A stretch of 33,355 nt of DNA from Flavobacteriaceae bacterium bin25 (GTDB lineage Bacteria > Bacteroidota > Bacteroidia > Flavobacteriales > Flavobacteriaceae): positions 1-33,355 of the forward strand of contig MPMN01000033.1 in the NCBI GenBank assembly GCA_002238525.1, in the 5' to 3' direction. Every line of letters starts with the position of its first letter. The stretch's first letter is position 1. Under the pieces are notes generated by a model that did no database searches, had not been told where the DNA came from, and saw nothing but the letters and a program-made list of their open reading frames with translations. A program made the position numbers and the translations under genes. Below, piece after piece: positions 26,284 through 33,355 of this stretch.

Positions 26284-27138
26284 CTATTGACGAATTTCTC
26301 TATTGTAAACTAGGTCTAAATAGAGATTTATTTTATCTTTGAGTTGGGTACGAACAACTATAAAATCAAGAAAACCTTTTTCTAATTGAAATTCTGCTGT
26401 TTGGAATCCTTCGGGAAGGTCTTTGCCCACGGTATCTTTTACTACTCTTGGTCCAGCAAAAGCAATCAAGGCTCCGGGTTCAGCGATATTGATATCACCT
26501 AGCATTGCGAACGATGCTGTGGTTCCCCCTGTGGTTGGGTTGGTACATAAAGAAATATATGGAATTCTAGCTTCAGCTAGTTCAACTAGTTTTGCAGAAG
26601 TTTTAGCCATCTGCATCAGTGAAGTTGCTGATTCCATCATGCGAGCACCGCCTGATTTAGCAATCGAAAGTAAAGGCAGATTATTTTCGATACAATAATC
26701 GACTGCTCGGGCAAATTTTTCTCCCACTACTGAACCCATTGATCCACCTATAAATTCAAAATCCATAGCACCGATGACTAGTGGTTCTGCTTTTGATAAT
26801 CCTACAGCTATTTTGATAGCATCATCAAGCCCCGTTTTTTTATGTGCTTCTTTTAGTCGATCCTTGTAGGTCTTTCGATCCGAAAAGTTTAAAAAATCAG
26901 TGGGTAAAATTTCTGTGAATAACTCTTCATAAATTTGATCATCAAACAGATAATCAAAATATGTTTTGCTTCCAATACGCATATGATGTCCATCTTCACG
27001 GCTGACAAAGAAGTTGTGGCTTAATTCTTCTTTATTAACAATTTTCCCGGAAGGAGTCTTGTACCATAAACCATCGGGAATTTTTTTCTTTTCCTCAGTT
27101 TTGGTTAGAATTCCTTTAGATCTCCTTCTGAACCACAT
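26284..27138 (-). CDS. accD: Acetyl-CoA carboxylase carboxyltransferase subunit beta
   Basis: AccD forms, with AccA, the carboxyltransferase that moves CO2 from biotin to acetyl-CoA in the first step of fatty-acid synthesis. Crotonase-fold blocks are clear: [54 protein letters not shown] and [13 protein letters not shown] chose ATG 27138 (MWFRRRSKG), giving 284 residues; a TTG two codons upstream is also in frame. The N-terminal zinc-ribbon position is present but all four cysteines are replaced (KTPSGK at 27-32 and VSREDG at 45-50). It lies 54 bp downstream of fbaA, probably in one transcript. Confidence 0.96.
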   Translation of the reverse strand: MWFRRRSKGILTKTEEKKKIPDGLWYKTPSGKIVNKEELSHNFFVSREDGHHMRIGSKTYFDYLFDDQIYEELFTEILPTDFLNFSDRKTYKDRLKEAHKKTGLDDAIKIAVGLSKAEPLVIGAMDFEFIGGSMGSVVGEKFARAVDYCIENNLPLLSIAKSGGARMMESATSLMQMAKTSAKLVELAEARIPYISLCTNPTTGGTTASFAMLGDINIAEPGALIAFAGPRVVKDTVGKDLPEGFQTAEFQLEKGFLDFIVVRTQLKDKINLYLDLVYNREIRQ

Positions 27139-27192
27139 GAACAATCAATCGGTTTATATTGTAAATTTATCTCTATAATTAGAACGTAAGCA

Positions 27193-28260
27193 CTAGAGGG
27201 TATTGACGTTATTGAGGGTATGGAATACATGTTGTAGTTTCTCCCCTAGGGATAACTCACCAGATCTTAGCCATTTTCTTGGGTCATAGTACTTTTTATT
27301 GGGAGAATTCGGACCGTCCGGATTGCCAATCTGAGTTTTCAAATAATCTGCTTTATGATTAAAATAATCTCTTACGCCACTCATAAAGGCGTATTGTAAA
27401 TCTGTATCAATGTTCATTTTTATCACACCGTAACCAATGGCTTCTTCTATTTCTTGAGCAGTTGAACCTGAACCTCCGTGGAATACAAAATCAATGAAGT
27501 TATTTGGAAGACCAAATTTTTGGGTTATATACTCCTGTGAGTTTTTAAGAATTGTTGGTTTCAAAACCACATTCCCGGGTCGATAAACTCCATGTACATT
27601 TCCGAAAGAGGCAGCTACGATAAATTGATTACTAATCTGGCTTAATTCTGAATAGGCATATGCTACTTCAGAAGGTTGGGTATATAGTTTAGACGTATCA
27701 ACTTCTGAATTATCAATGCCATCTTCTTCTCCTCCGGTTACTCCTAATTCAATTTCAAGAGTCATTCCCATTTTAGAAATTCTTCTGAAATACTCTTTGC
27801 AAATGGCGATATTCTCCTCTAGCGGCTCGGCAGATAAATCAATCATATGGGAGGAGAACAGAGACTCTCCATTAGTTTCAAAAAATTCTTCATTGGCTTT
27901 TATTAGTCCATCTAACCAGGGCAGTAATTTTTTATTGCAATGATCGGTATGTAGAATAACTGTTGCTCCATAGGCGTTAGCTAGACCTCGCACCACTTTT
28001 GCTCCGGCAATTGCTCCGGCAATTGTTGCTTTTTCATCTTTATTTGATAATCCTTTACCGGCCATTGAGTACGATCCGCCATGTGAAAATTGAATAATCA
28101 CGGGACTATTGATTTTCGATGCAGTCTCAAGTACAGCATTAATGGAATTTGAACCAACCACATTTACTGCGGGCAACGCAAAAGCGTTAGTTTTGGCTAG
28201 TTGAAAAATTCTTTGTACTTCTTTTCCAGTAACAACACCGGAGGTTATGGTTTCAACCAT
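27193..28260 (-). CDS. fbaA: Class II fructose-bisphosphate aldolase
   Basis: A zinc-dependent aldolase cleaving fructose 1,6-bisphosphate to the two triose phosphates in glycolysis, and running the reverse way in gluconeogenesis. The 355-residue length and motifs match the E. coli FbaA subgroup (class IIA). HTDHC has the catalytic Asp106 and zinc ligand His107. The other blocks are GVTGGEEDGIDN, GNVHGVYRPGNV, VFHGGSGST and the phosphate-binding KMNIDTDLQYA. The start is ATG 28260. A TAACTTTG promoter element lies just upstream. Confidence 0.96.
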   Translation of the reverse strand: MVETITSGVVTGKEVQRIFQLAKTNAFALPAVNVVGSNSINAVLETASKINSPVIIQFSHGGSYSMAGKGLSNKDEKATIAGAIAGAKVVRGLANAYGATVILHTDHCNKKLLPWLDGLIKANEEFFETNGESLFSSHMIDLSAEPLEENIAICKEYFRRISKMGMTLEIELGVTGGEEDGIDNSEVDTSKLYTQPSEVAYAYSELSQISNQFIVAASFGNVHGVYRPGNVVLKPTILKNSQEYITQKFGLPNNFIDFVFHGGSGSTAQEIEEAIGYGVIKMNIDTDLQYAFMSGVRDYFNHKADYLKTQIGNPDGPNSPNKKYYDPRKWLRSGELSLGEKLQHVFHTLNNVNTL

Positions 28261-28274
28261 ATTGTGATTTTCGG

Positions 28275-28305
28275 CAAAGTTAAAAAGTTTTGATTCAGAA
28301 AGAAA
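28275..28305 (-). promoter_or_regulatory. Putative fbaA-accD promoter
   Basis: On the minus strand TTTC (28302-28305) is followed after 19 nt by TAACTTTG (28275-28282). The latter is a full match to the Bacteroidota -7 consensus TAnnTTTG, and the former matches three of four bases of the -33 TTTG. The implied leader is short, under 15 nt. Confidence 0.45.
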
Positions 28306-28753
28306 TTTCTTAAGGAGGTGGATTTTTCTTATTTAATCTATATTCTGATCAAATTACAATGCTTTTAAATTATGAATTTGATGACCATAAATTGTAGTGA
28401 AGAAATACAACATTTCTCATCAGCTATACATAAAAATAACAACCGTTATCCTTATTGATGTTTCACAATTCTTTGTGATTTTTTCTTATAGGATTTTATA
28501 CGATTCAGATAGTTATATTACTCAATTAATTTATAAATTAACTACTTCACGACAAAGTGAGTAGACCCTTTGTTTTTTATTCTTTCTTTTAAAAATGTTT
28601 CAAATTTCATTGTTTTGTTTTTTTATAGTTTATCAATATGCATAAAACTCAACTTTATCTAGTGAAGTATAATCAGCGACATCCAAATCGCTATCCAACA
28701 CAAAGATAATGCCCATATTCTGTTTTTTTGACTATTTTTTAATGAAAATAGAA

Positions 28754-28781
28754 TTATACCCTTTAAACATTAAAGTTACTC
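28754..28781 (-). repeat. Left terminal inverted repeat of the MITE-like element
   Basis: It reads TTATACCCTTTAAACATTAA... and ends GTTACTC on the plus strand. It is the inverted counterpart of 28837-28864, with five mismatches over 28 bp. Confidence 0.65.
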
Positions 28782-28836
28782 ATAGAAAATTTAATGCCTA
28801 AGTTGTTTAGCCGTAGAGTAGACATATAAACTTGTT

Positions 28837-28864
28837 GAGTAAATATAGTGTTTAAATGGTATTA
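28837..28864 (+). repeat. Right terminal inverted repeat of the MITE-like element, copy D
   Basis: It reads GAGTAAATATAGTG...TTTAAATGGTATTA. It is 28 bp long, in the same orientation as IS copies A and C. Confidence 0.65.
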
Positions 28865-28959
28865 CTTGGAATAATGCAGTAAGCAGCAAGGAAAATATTT
28901 GCCCTAAATAGTATAGGATATAAAAAATATCGTTGTTTTTTTAAAAAATGGGGAATTTT

Positions 28960-31900
28960 TTATTCTTCACAATTGGTAAATCTGGGTTTATGGTTATCTA
29001 CTAGTTTGGAATTGCTTGAAAATGACGCACAAGAGAATACATTGGTTACATTCCACCCACTTAAATTTTGGTTAAAATTAGTAGAACCATTAAACATAGA
29101 ATTCATATCGGTTACATTACTTACATTCCAAGTACTGATATCTTGGTTGAATCTTCCTCCTTCATCATAATTGGAGAACATTCCATTCATAAGGGTTACA
29201 TTACTTACATTCCAACCACCGATATTTTGATTGAAATTATGGGCTTCTCTAAACATATTCCTCATATCGATTACTTTGCTCACATCCCAATTACCGATAT
29301 CACGATTAAAAGCAGAAGCTTGGTTGAACATAGAATTCATACTGATGACATTCGAAGTATCCCAGGTGCTGATATCTTCGTTGAACAGGTATTTATTGCG
29401 AAATAATCCGTTCATATTAGTGACATAGGTAGTTACTATTTTATCCACACTTTTCCCTAGACTGATTCTTTGTTTGAGCATAAAATCATCAACGATTAGA
29501 TAATCTACTACACCATTTTCGCCTCCATAATCTATCCATGCTTCTCTTCCTACAACATCACGTTGCGAAAGACCAGATTTAACTTTTATGGTAACTCCAT
29601 TGGAATCAAGTTCGATGAAATTTTCACTGGGGATGAGCCATCGTACACCTAGATAACAGGTACTGGTAACGGTAATGGTTACCGAATTACTCAATCTACT
29701 AAAAGTTCCGCAATCTCCTGTCCATTTATAGATAGTGCTGTCCGGTTTGGGGTATGCTGTAACTGTAAATTGCTCTCCATGTTTTATATATTTGGGTGCT
29801 GTGATTGTCCCTCCTATATCCGATACTGTAAAAACAAAGTATTTTACTTTGTCAAAATGCACACCAACAGAACAACTTTTGGTAGCAGTGAATTGAATAG
29901 TTTCTCGGTTATTGGAGAAATTCCCGCAACTTCCTGACCATGAACTTATTTCATAGTTTGTACTTGGGGTTGCTGTTATACTGACTGATTGACCATGTTC
30001 CACTGATTCAATGCCGGCACTAATTGTCCCACCATCACTAGCGGAGGTAGTGATGGTATAAGATAATTTTTCAAAGCTTACATTGATAGAGCAATTTTTT
30101 GATGCAGTAAATCTTACTGGGTTATCTGATGAACTAAATGTTCCGCAATTCCCAGACCATGAGGCAATTTGATAGCCTGTATTAGGTTTTGCAGTAATAC
30201 TTACAGATTCTCCATGAATTACATTTTGATTGGGGGTAATAGAACCTCCCGTTCCTGCATTAGTATTGATGGTATAAGATACTTTTTCAAAAGAGACCGA
30301 TAGTGAACAACTTTTTGATGCAGTAAAGGTTGCGGTATTCGTTGATTTGGAAAATGTCCCGCAAGTTCCTGACCATGCCTTTATTTGGTATTTATCGTTA
30401 GGAGTAGCTGTGATATTAACTGATTCTCCATGAATTACATTTTGATTTGGGGTGATAGTCCCACCATTACCTGTACTGGTGGTAATCGTATAGGATGTCT
30501 TTTCAAAGCTTACACTGATAGAGCAATTTTTTGATGCAGTAAAGCTTACTGGATTGGTCGATTGGTCAAAATTTCCGCAATTCCCAGACCATGAGGCAAT
30601 TTGATAGCCTGTATTAGGTTTTGCGGTAATACTTACGGATTCTCCATCTTTGATATTTTGATTGGGGGTGATGGTCCCACCATTACCTGCACTAGTGGTA
30701 ATCGTATAGGATGTCTTTTCAAAGCTTACACTGATAGAGCAATTTTTTGATGCAGTAAAGCTTACTGGATTGGTCGATTGGTCAAAATTTCCACAATTCC
30801 CAGACCATGAGGCAATTTGATAACCTGTATTGGGGGTAGCAGATATACTTGCGGATTCGCCATGTTGGACATTTTGATTGCTTGTTATCGTCCCTCCATT
30901 ACCAGCTGAGGTTGAAATGGTGTAGGATGATTTTTCAAAAGAAACACTGACAGAACAATTTTTAGATGCAGTAAATCTTACTATACTGGTAGATTTTTCA
31001 AAAGTTCCACAATTACCAGACCATGAGGCTATTTGATATCCTGTATTGGGGGTAGCAGATATACTTACGGATTCGCCATGATTTACATTTTGATTTGATG
31101 TAATAGAACCCCCATCACCAGCTGAGGTAGTAATGGTATAGGATAATTTTTCAAAAGAAACACTGATAGAACAATTTTTTGATGCAGTAAACGTTGCGGT
31201 ATTTATTGATTTAGAAAATGTCCCACAATTCCCAGACCATGAGGATATTTGATAACCAGCATTGGGGGTAGCAGATATACTTACGGATTCACCATGTACA
31301 ACATTTTGATTTTGGGTAATAGTTCCTCCATCACCAGCTGAGGTAGTGATGAGATAGGGTATCTTTTCAAAGGCTACACTGATAGAACAATTTTTAGTGG
31401 CTATAAACCTAGCTGGATTGGTTTCTTTATTAAAAGTTCCGCAATCTCCTGACCATGATGCTATTTGATAACCAGTATCTGCTGTAGCAGTAATGAACAC
31501 TCTTGCTCTAGCTACTACTTTTATATCTTTTATAATAGATCCCCCTTCACCGGCACTAGTGGTGATGGTATGTATTATTTTTTGAAATTTTGCTCTCACA
31601 TAACATTTTTTTGTTACAGTGAAAGTGATGGTATTACCATTTTTTGAAAATCGTCCACAATTACTTTTCATGCTTTTCAATTCATATCCACCATATCCGG
31701 CATTGGGTGTTGCTGTGATACTTATGAATTCTCCATGTTTTACTGATTGATTTTCTGTGATTGTTCCCCCATCATTGGCATTAGTGGTTATCGTATAAGT
31801 TTTCTTTTCAAAGGCTACATTGATAGCACAATCTTTGGTTGCTGTAAAAGTTGCGGGATTGGTTGAACTTGTAAAAGTTCCACAAGACCCTGACCAGGAT

Positions 31901-33355
31901 GCTATTTGATAACCTGTACTTGGTGTGGCAGTGATGCTTACCGATTCACCATGTTCTGCTGATTGATTTTCTGTGATTGTTCCGCCTATACCTGCATTTG
32001 TAGTAATGGTATAAGTTACTTTTTCAAAAGAAACACTTATAGAACAATTTTTTGTTGCTGTAAAAGTGGCGGGATTGGTTGAACTTGTAAAAGTTCCACA
32101 AGACCCTGACCATGAGGTTATTTGATAGCCTGTATCAGGAGTTGCAGTAATTCTGACTGTTTCACCATCTTCCGCACGCTGATTTTGGGTAATAGAACCA
32201 CCAGTTCCTGCAGATGTAGTAATGGTATAAGAGATTTTTTCAATGGTTTTTAGTTCAAAAGAAACACTGATAGAACAATTTTTTGATGCTGTAAAAGTGG
32301 CGGGATTGGTTGATTTGGTGAAAGTCCCACAATTCCCAGACCATGATTGTATTTGATAACTAGTACTGGGTGTGGCTGTGATGCTTACCGATTCTCCATG
32401 TTTTACAGATTGATTTTCTGTAATTGTACCTCCAGCACCGGCATTGGTAGTAATCGTATAGGATACCTTTTCAAAGGCTACACTGATGGAACAATCTTTG
32501 GTAGCAGTAATGGAGACTGGATTCGTACTCTTGCTATAGGTACCGCAAGTTCCACTCCACGATTGTATTTGATAACCCGTACTTGGTGTAGCAGTGATAC
32601 TTACAGATTCTCCATGTTGTACAGATTGATTTCCAGTGATGGTTCCACCTGTGCCTGCATTTGTGGTGATGGTATAGGATTTCTTTTCAAAGGCTACACT
32701 GATAGAACAATCTTTGGTTGCGGTGAAGGTTGCAGGATTCGTGGATTTAGTAAATGTCCCACAATTACCTGACCATGATGCTATTTGATAGCCTTCACTT
32801 GGTGTTGCAGTGATGCTGACATTATCGCCGTGTTTCACAGATTGATTTTCAGTAATAGAACCTCCATCACCTGAATTTGTAGTGATGGTATAGGGTACTT
32901 TTTCAAAGGCTACACTAATAGAGCAATCTTTGGTTGCTGTGAAAGTTGCTGGATTCGTGGATTGACTAAAGGCCCCACAATTACCTGACCATGATGCTAT
33001 TTGATAGCCTGAACTTGGTGTTGCAGTGATGCTGACATTATCGCCGTGTTTCACAGATTGATTTTCAGTAATAGAACCTCCATCACCTGAATTTGTAGTG
33101 ATGGTATAGGGTACTTTTTCAAAGGCTACATTGATTGAACAATCTTTGGTTGCTGTGAAGGTTGCAGGATTCGTGGATTGACTAAATGTCCCACAATTAC
33201 CTGACCATGATGCTATTTGATAGCCTGCACTTGGTGTTGCAGTGATGCTGACATTATCGCCGTGTTTCACAGATTGATTTTCAGTAATAGAACCTCCATC
33301 ACCTGAATTTGTAGTGATGGTATAGGGTACTTTTTCAAAGGCTACATTGATTGAA
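28960..33355 (-). CDS. Giant repeat protein: InlB-B-like repeats plus DUF285/BspA-type module (5' end outside window)
   Basis: An open frame enters from the right edge and runs about 1,464 codons to TAA at 28960-28962; the true start is not in the window. From the N-terminal side there are 17 complete repeats of about 72 residues. Their consensus is YTITT-aGxGGxIT-NQsvxHGesVsITAtPxtGYQIasWSGnCGtF, then sTNPatFTAtKnCSIsVsFEK. They resemble the divergent InlB B-repeat family, with two conserved cysteines per repeat that may pair. A linker (NGVTIKVKSGLSQRDVVG...VDYLIVDD) follows. The last roughly 150 residues hold five or so 25-residue DUF285/BspA-type units (FNQDISTWNVSNVTDMNSMF). The end, PRFTNCEE, shows no obvious T9SS sorting domain or LPXTG anchor. 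It is probably an exported adhesin-like surface protein; the signal peptide would lie outside the window. Confidence 0.85.
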   Translation of the reverse strand, partial: SINVAFEKVPYTITTNSGDGGSITENQSVKHGDNVSITATPSAGYQIASWSGNCGTFSQSTNPATFTATKDCSINVAFEKVPYTITTNSGDGGSITENQSVKHGDNVSITATPSSGYQIASWSGNCGAFSQSTNPATFTATKDCSISVAFEKVPYTITTNSGDGGSITENQSVKHGDNVSITATPSEGYQIASWSGNCGTFTKSTNPATFTATKDCSISVAFEKKSYTITTNAGTGGTITGNQSVQHGESVSITATPSTGYQIQSWSGTCGTYSKSTNPVSITATKDCSISVAFEKVSYTITTNAGAGGTITENQSVKHGESVSITATPSTSYQIQSWSGNCGTFTKSTNPATFTASKNCSISVSFELKTIEKISYTITTSAGTGGSITQNQRAEDGETVRITATPDTGYQITSWSGSCGTFTSSTNPATFTATKNCSISVSFEKVTYTITTNAGIGGTITENQSAEHGESVSITATPSTGYQIASWSGSCGTFTSSTNPATFTATKDCAINVAFEKKTYTITTNANDGGTITENQSVKHGEFISITATPNAGYGGYELKSMKSNCGRFSKNGNTITFTVTKKCYVRAKFQKIIHTITTSAGEGGSIIKDIKVVARARVFITATADTGYQIASWSGDCGTFNKETNPARFIATKNCSISVAFEKIPYLITTSAGDGGTITQNQNVVHGESVSISATPNAGYQISSWSGNCGTFSKSINTATFTASKNCSISVSFEKLSYTITTSAGDGGSITSNQNVNHGESVSISATPNTGYQIASWSGNCGTFEKSTSIVRFTASKNCSVSVSFEKSSYTISTSAGNGGTITSNQNVQHGESASISATPNTGYQIASWSGNCGNFDQSTNPVSFTASKNCSISVSFEKTSYTITTSAGNGGTITPNQNIKDGESVSITAKPNTGYQIASWSGNCGNFDQSTNPVSFTASKNCSISVSFEKTSYTITTSTGNGGTITPNQNVIHGESVNITATPNDKYQIKAWSGTCGTFSKSTNTATFTASKSCSLSVSFEKVSYTINTNAGTGGSITPNQNVIHGESVSITAKPNTGYQIASWSGNCGTFSSSDNPVRFTASKNCSINVSFEKLSYTITTSASDGGTISAGIESVEHGQSVSITATPSTNYEISSWSGSCGNFSNNRETIQFTATKSCSVGVHFDKVKYFVFTVSDIGGTITAPKYIKHGEQFTVTAYPKPDSTIYKWTGDCGTFSRLSNSVTITVTSTCYLGVRWLIPSENFIELDSNGVTIKVKSGLSQRDVVGREAWIDYGGENGVVDYLIVDDFMLKQRISLGKSVDKIVTTYVTNMNGLFRNKYLFNEDISTWDTSNVISMNSMFNQASAFNRDIGNWDVSKVIDMRNMFREAHNFNQNIGGWNVSNVTLMNGMFSNYDEGGRFNQDISTWNVSNVTDMNSMFNGSTNFNQNLSGWNVTNVFSCASFSSNSKLVDNHKPRFTNCEE
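28963..29440 (-). other. DUF285/BspA-type repeat module at the C-terminus of the giant protein
   Basis: About five 25-residue units share the pattern FNxxIxxWxVSNVxxMxxMF (LFNEDISTWDTSNVISM; FNRDIGNWDVSKVIDM; FNQNIGGWNVSNVTLM; FNQDISTWNVSNVTDM; FNQNLSGWNVTNV). DUF285 repeats occur in mycoplasma and Bacteroidota surface proteins, usually at the C-terminal side of a long protein as here. Confidence 0.75.
29640..33355 (-). repeat. Tandem 216-bp coding repeats (17 full units plus a part)
   Basis: The DNA repeats with a period of exactly 216 bp at the right end (the TAGGGTAC motif on the plus strand recurs at 32891, 33107 and 33323). Each unit encodes one InlB-B-like repeat. Units nearest the right edge are almost identical to each other, as are the two around 30480-30900, while those near 29700-29900 and 31600-31750 are the most diverged. 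Confidence 0.85.

Larger units (their letters stand above)
28754..28864. mobile_element. MITE-like element with IS630-type terminal inverted repeats
   Basis: The 28-bp ends 28754-28781 and 28837-28864 are inverted repeats of each other, identical at 23 of 28 positions (outer core TACC, then TTTAAACA, then TTACTC). The same ends flank the IS630 copies at 297-324 and 1055-1084. The 55-bp interior has no coding capacity. Its right part (TAAGTTGTTTAGCCGTAGAG onwards) recurs at 417-483. A short non-coding element with the ends of a resident transposase-bearing IS is the definition of a MITE, which would be moved in trans by that transposase. Confidence 0.7.
28306..28959. other. AT-rich intergenic region containing a MITE-like element
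   Basis: No gene is seen on either strand. The only structure I could support is the 111-bp inverted-repeat element at 28754-28864. The rest is AT-rich sequence without convincing promoters, terminators or RNA genes. Confidence 0.5.

Noticed and set aside
28925-28959. Terminator after the giant repeat gene (A6T...AT6 stem)
   Set aside because: The stem is only A-T pairs around a C4 loop and is too weak to call.
32347-32772. 141-codon plus-strand open frame opposite the repeat gene
   Set aside because: It is an antisense shadow of the repeat units; its repeated Tyr/Ser/Cys pattern simply mirrors them.
29640-33355. Regular repeats resembling a CRISPR array
   Set aside because: The period is 216 bp, there are no unique spacers, and the whole stretch is one open reading frame of protein repeats.

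Overview
The window is a low-GC (by eye about 35-40 %) piece of a Bacteroidota chromosome, probably a Cytophagales- or Flavobacteria-type lineage. Three things suggest this: the order of the division and cell-wall (dcw) cluster, Bacteroidota-style promoter elements (TAnnTTTG) upstream of several genes, and the forms of AccD, MraY and the InlB-B/DUF285 surface protein. I cannot name a genus.

Layout. 1-2051 is an IS630-type insertion-sequence graveyard. It holds the 3' end of one transposase gene with its right terminal repeat, loose copies of that repeat, and a second, 3'-truncated transposase broken by several frameshifts and stops. 2256-3637 (- strand) holds engB and an alpha/beta hydrolase. 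3942-18968 (+ strand) is a complete, tightly packed dcw operon: mraZ, rsmH, ftsL-like, ftsI, murE, mraY, murD, ftsW, murG, murC, ftsQ, ftsA, ftsZ. Most junctions overlap or lie within a few bases. Just upstream of mraZ are three TGG-type boxes at exact 10-bp spacing beside a TAACTTTG element, which looks like a MraZ autoregulatory site. 19118-21214 (- strand) is an accessory pair: a small lipoprotein and a putative HExxH zinc metalloprotease whose own lipoprotein signal peptide is cut off from it by a frameshift and a stop. 21215-22476 is a long AT-rich stretch with no recognisable gene. It is followed on the - strand by tRNA-Arg(UCG), rpe, pnp, rpsO, accD and fbaA. At 28754-28864 lies a 111-bp MITE-like element whose ends match the IS630 ends at the start of the window. 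28960-33355 (- strand, 5' end beyond the window) is a giant protein gene with 17 complete 72-residue InlB-B-like repeats followed by a DUF285/BspA-type module.

How the genes work together. The dcw operon supplies the cytoplasmic steps to UDP-MurNAc-pentapeptide (MurC, MurD, MurE), the lipid I and II steps (MraY, MurG), septal polymerisation (FtsW, FtsI) and the divisome scaffold (FtsL, FtsQ, FtsA, FtsZ). The DNPR motif of MurE predicts meso-diaminopimelate in the peptide stem. The - strand block is housekeeping: pentose phosphate pathway, RNA turnover, ribosome, fatty-acid synthesis and glycolysis. The most unusual content is the IS630/MITE repeat family, the broken metalloprotease lipoprotein and the giant repeat protein. 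I saw no clear new multi-gene defence or biosynthetic system.
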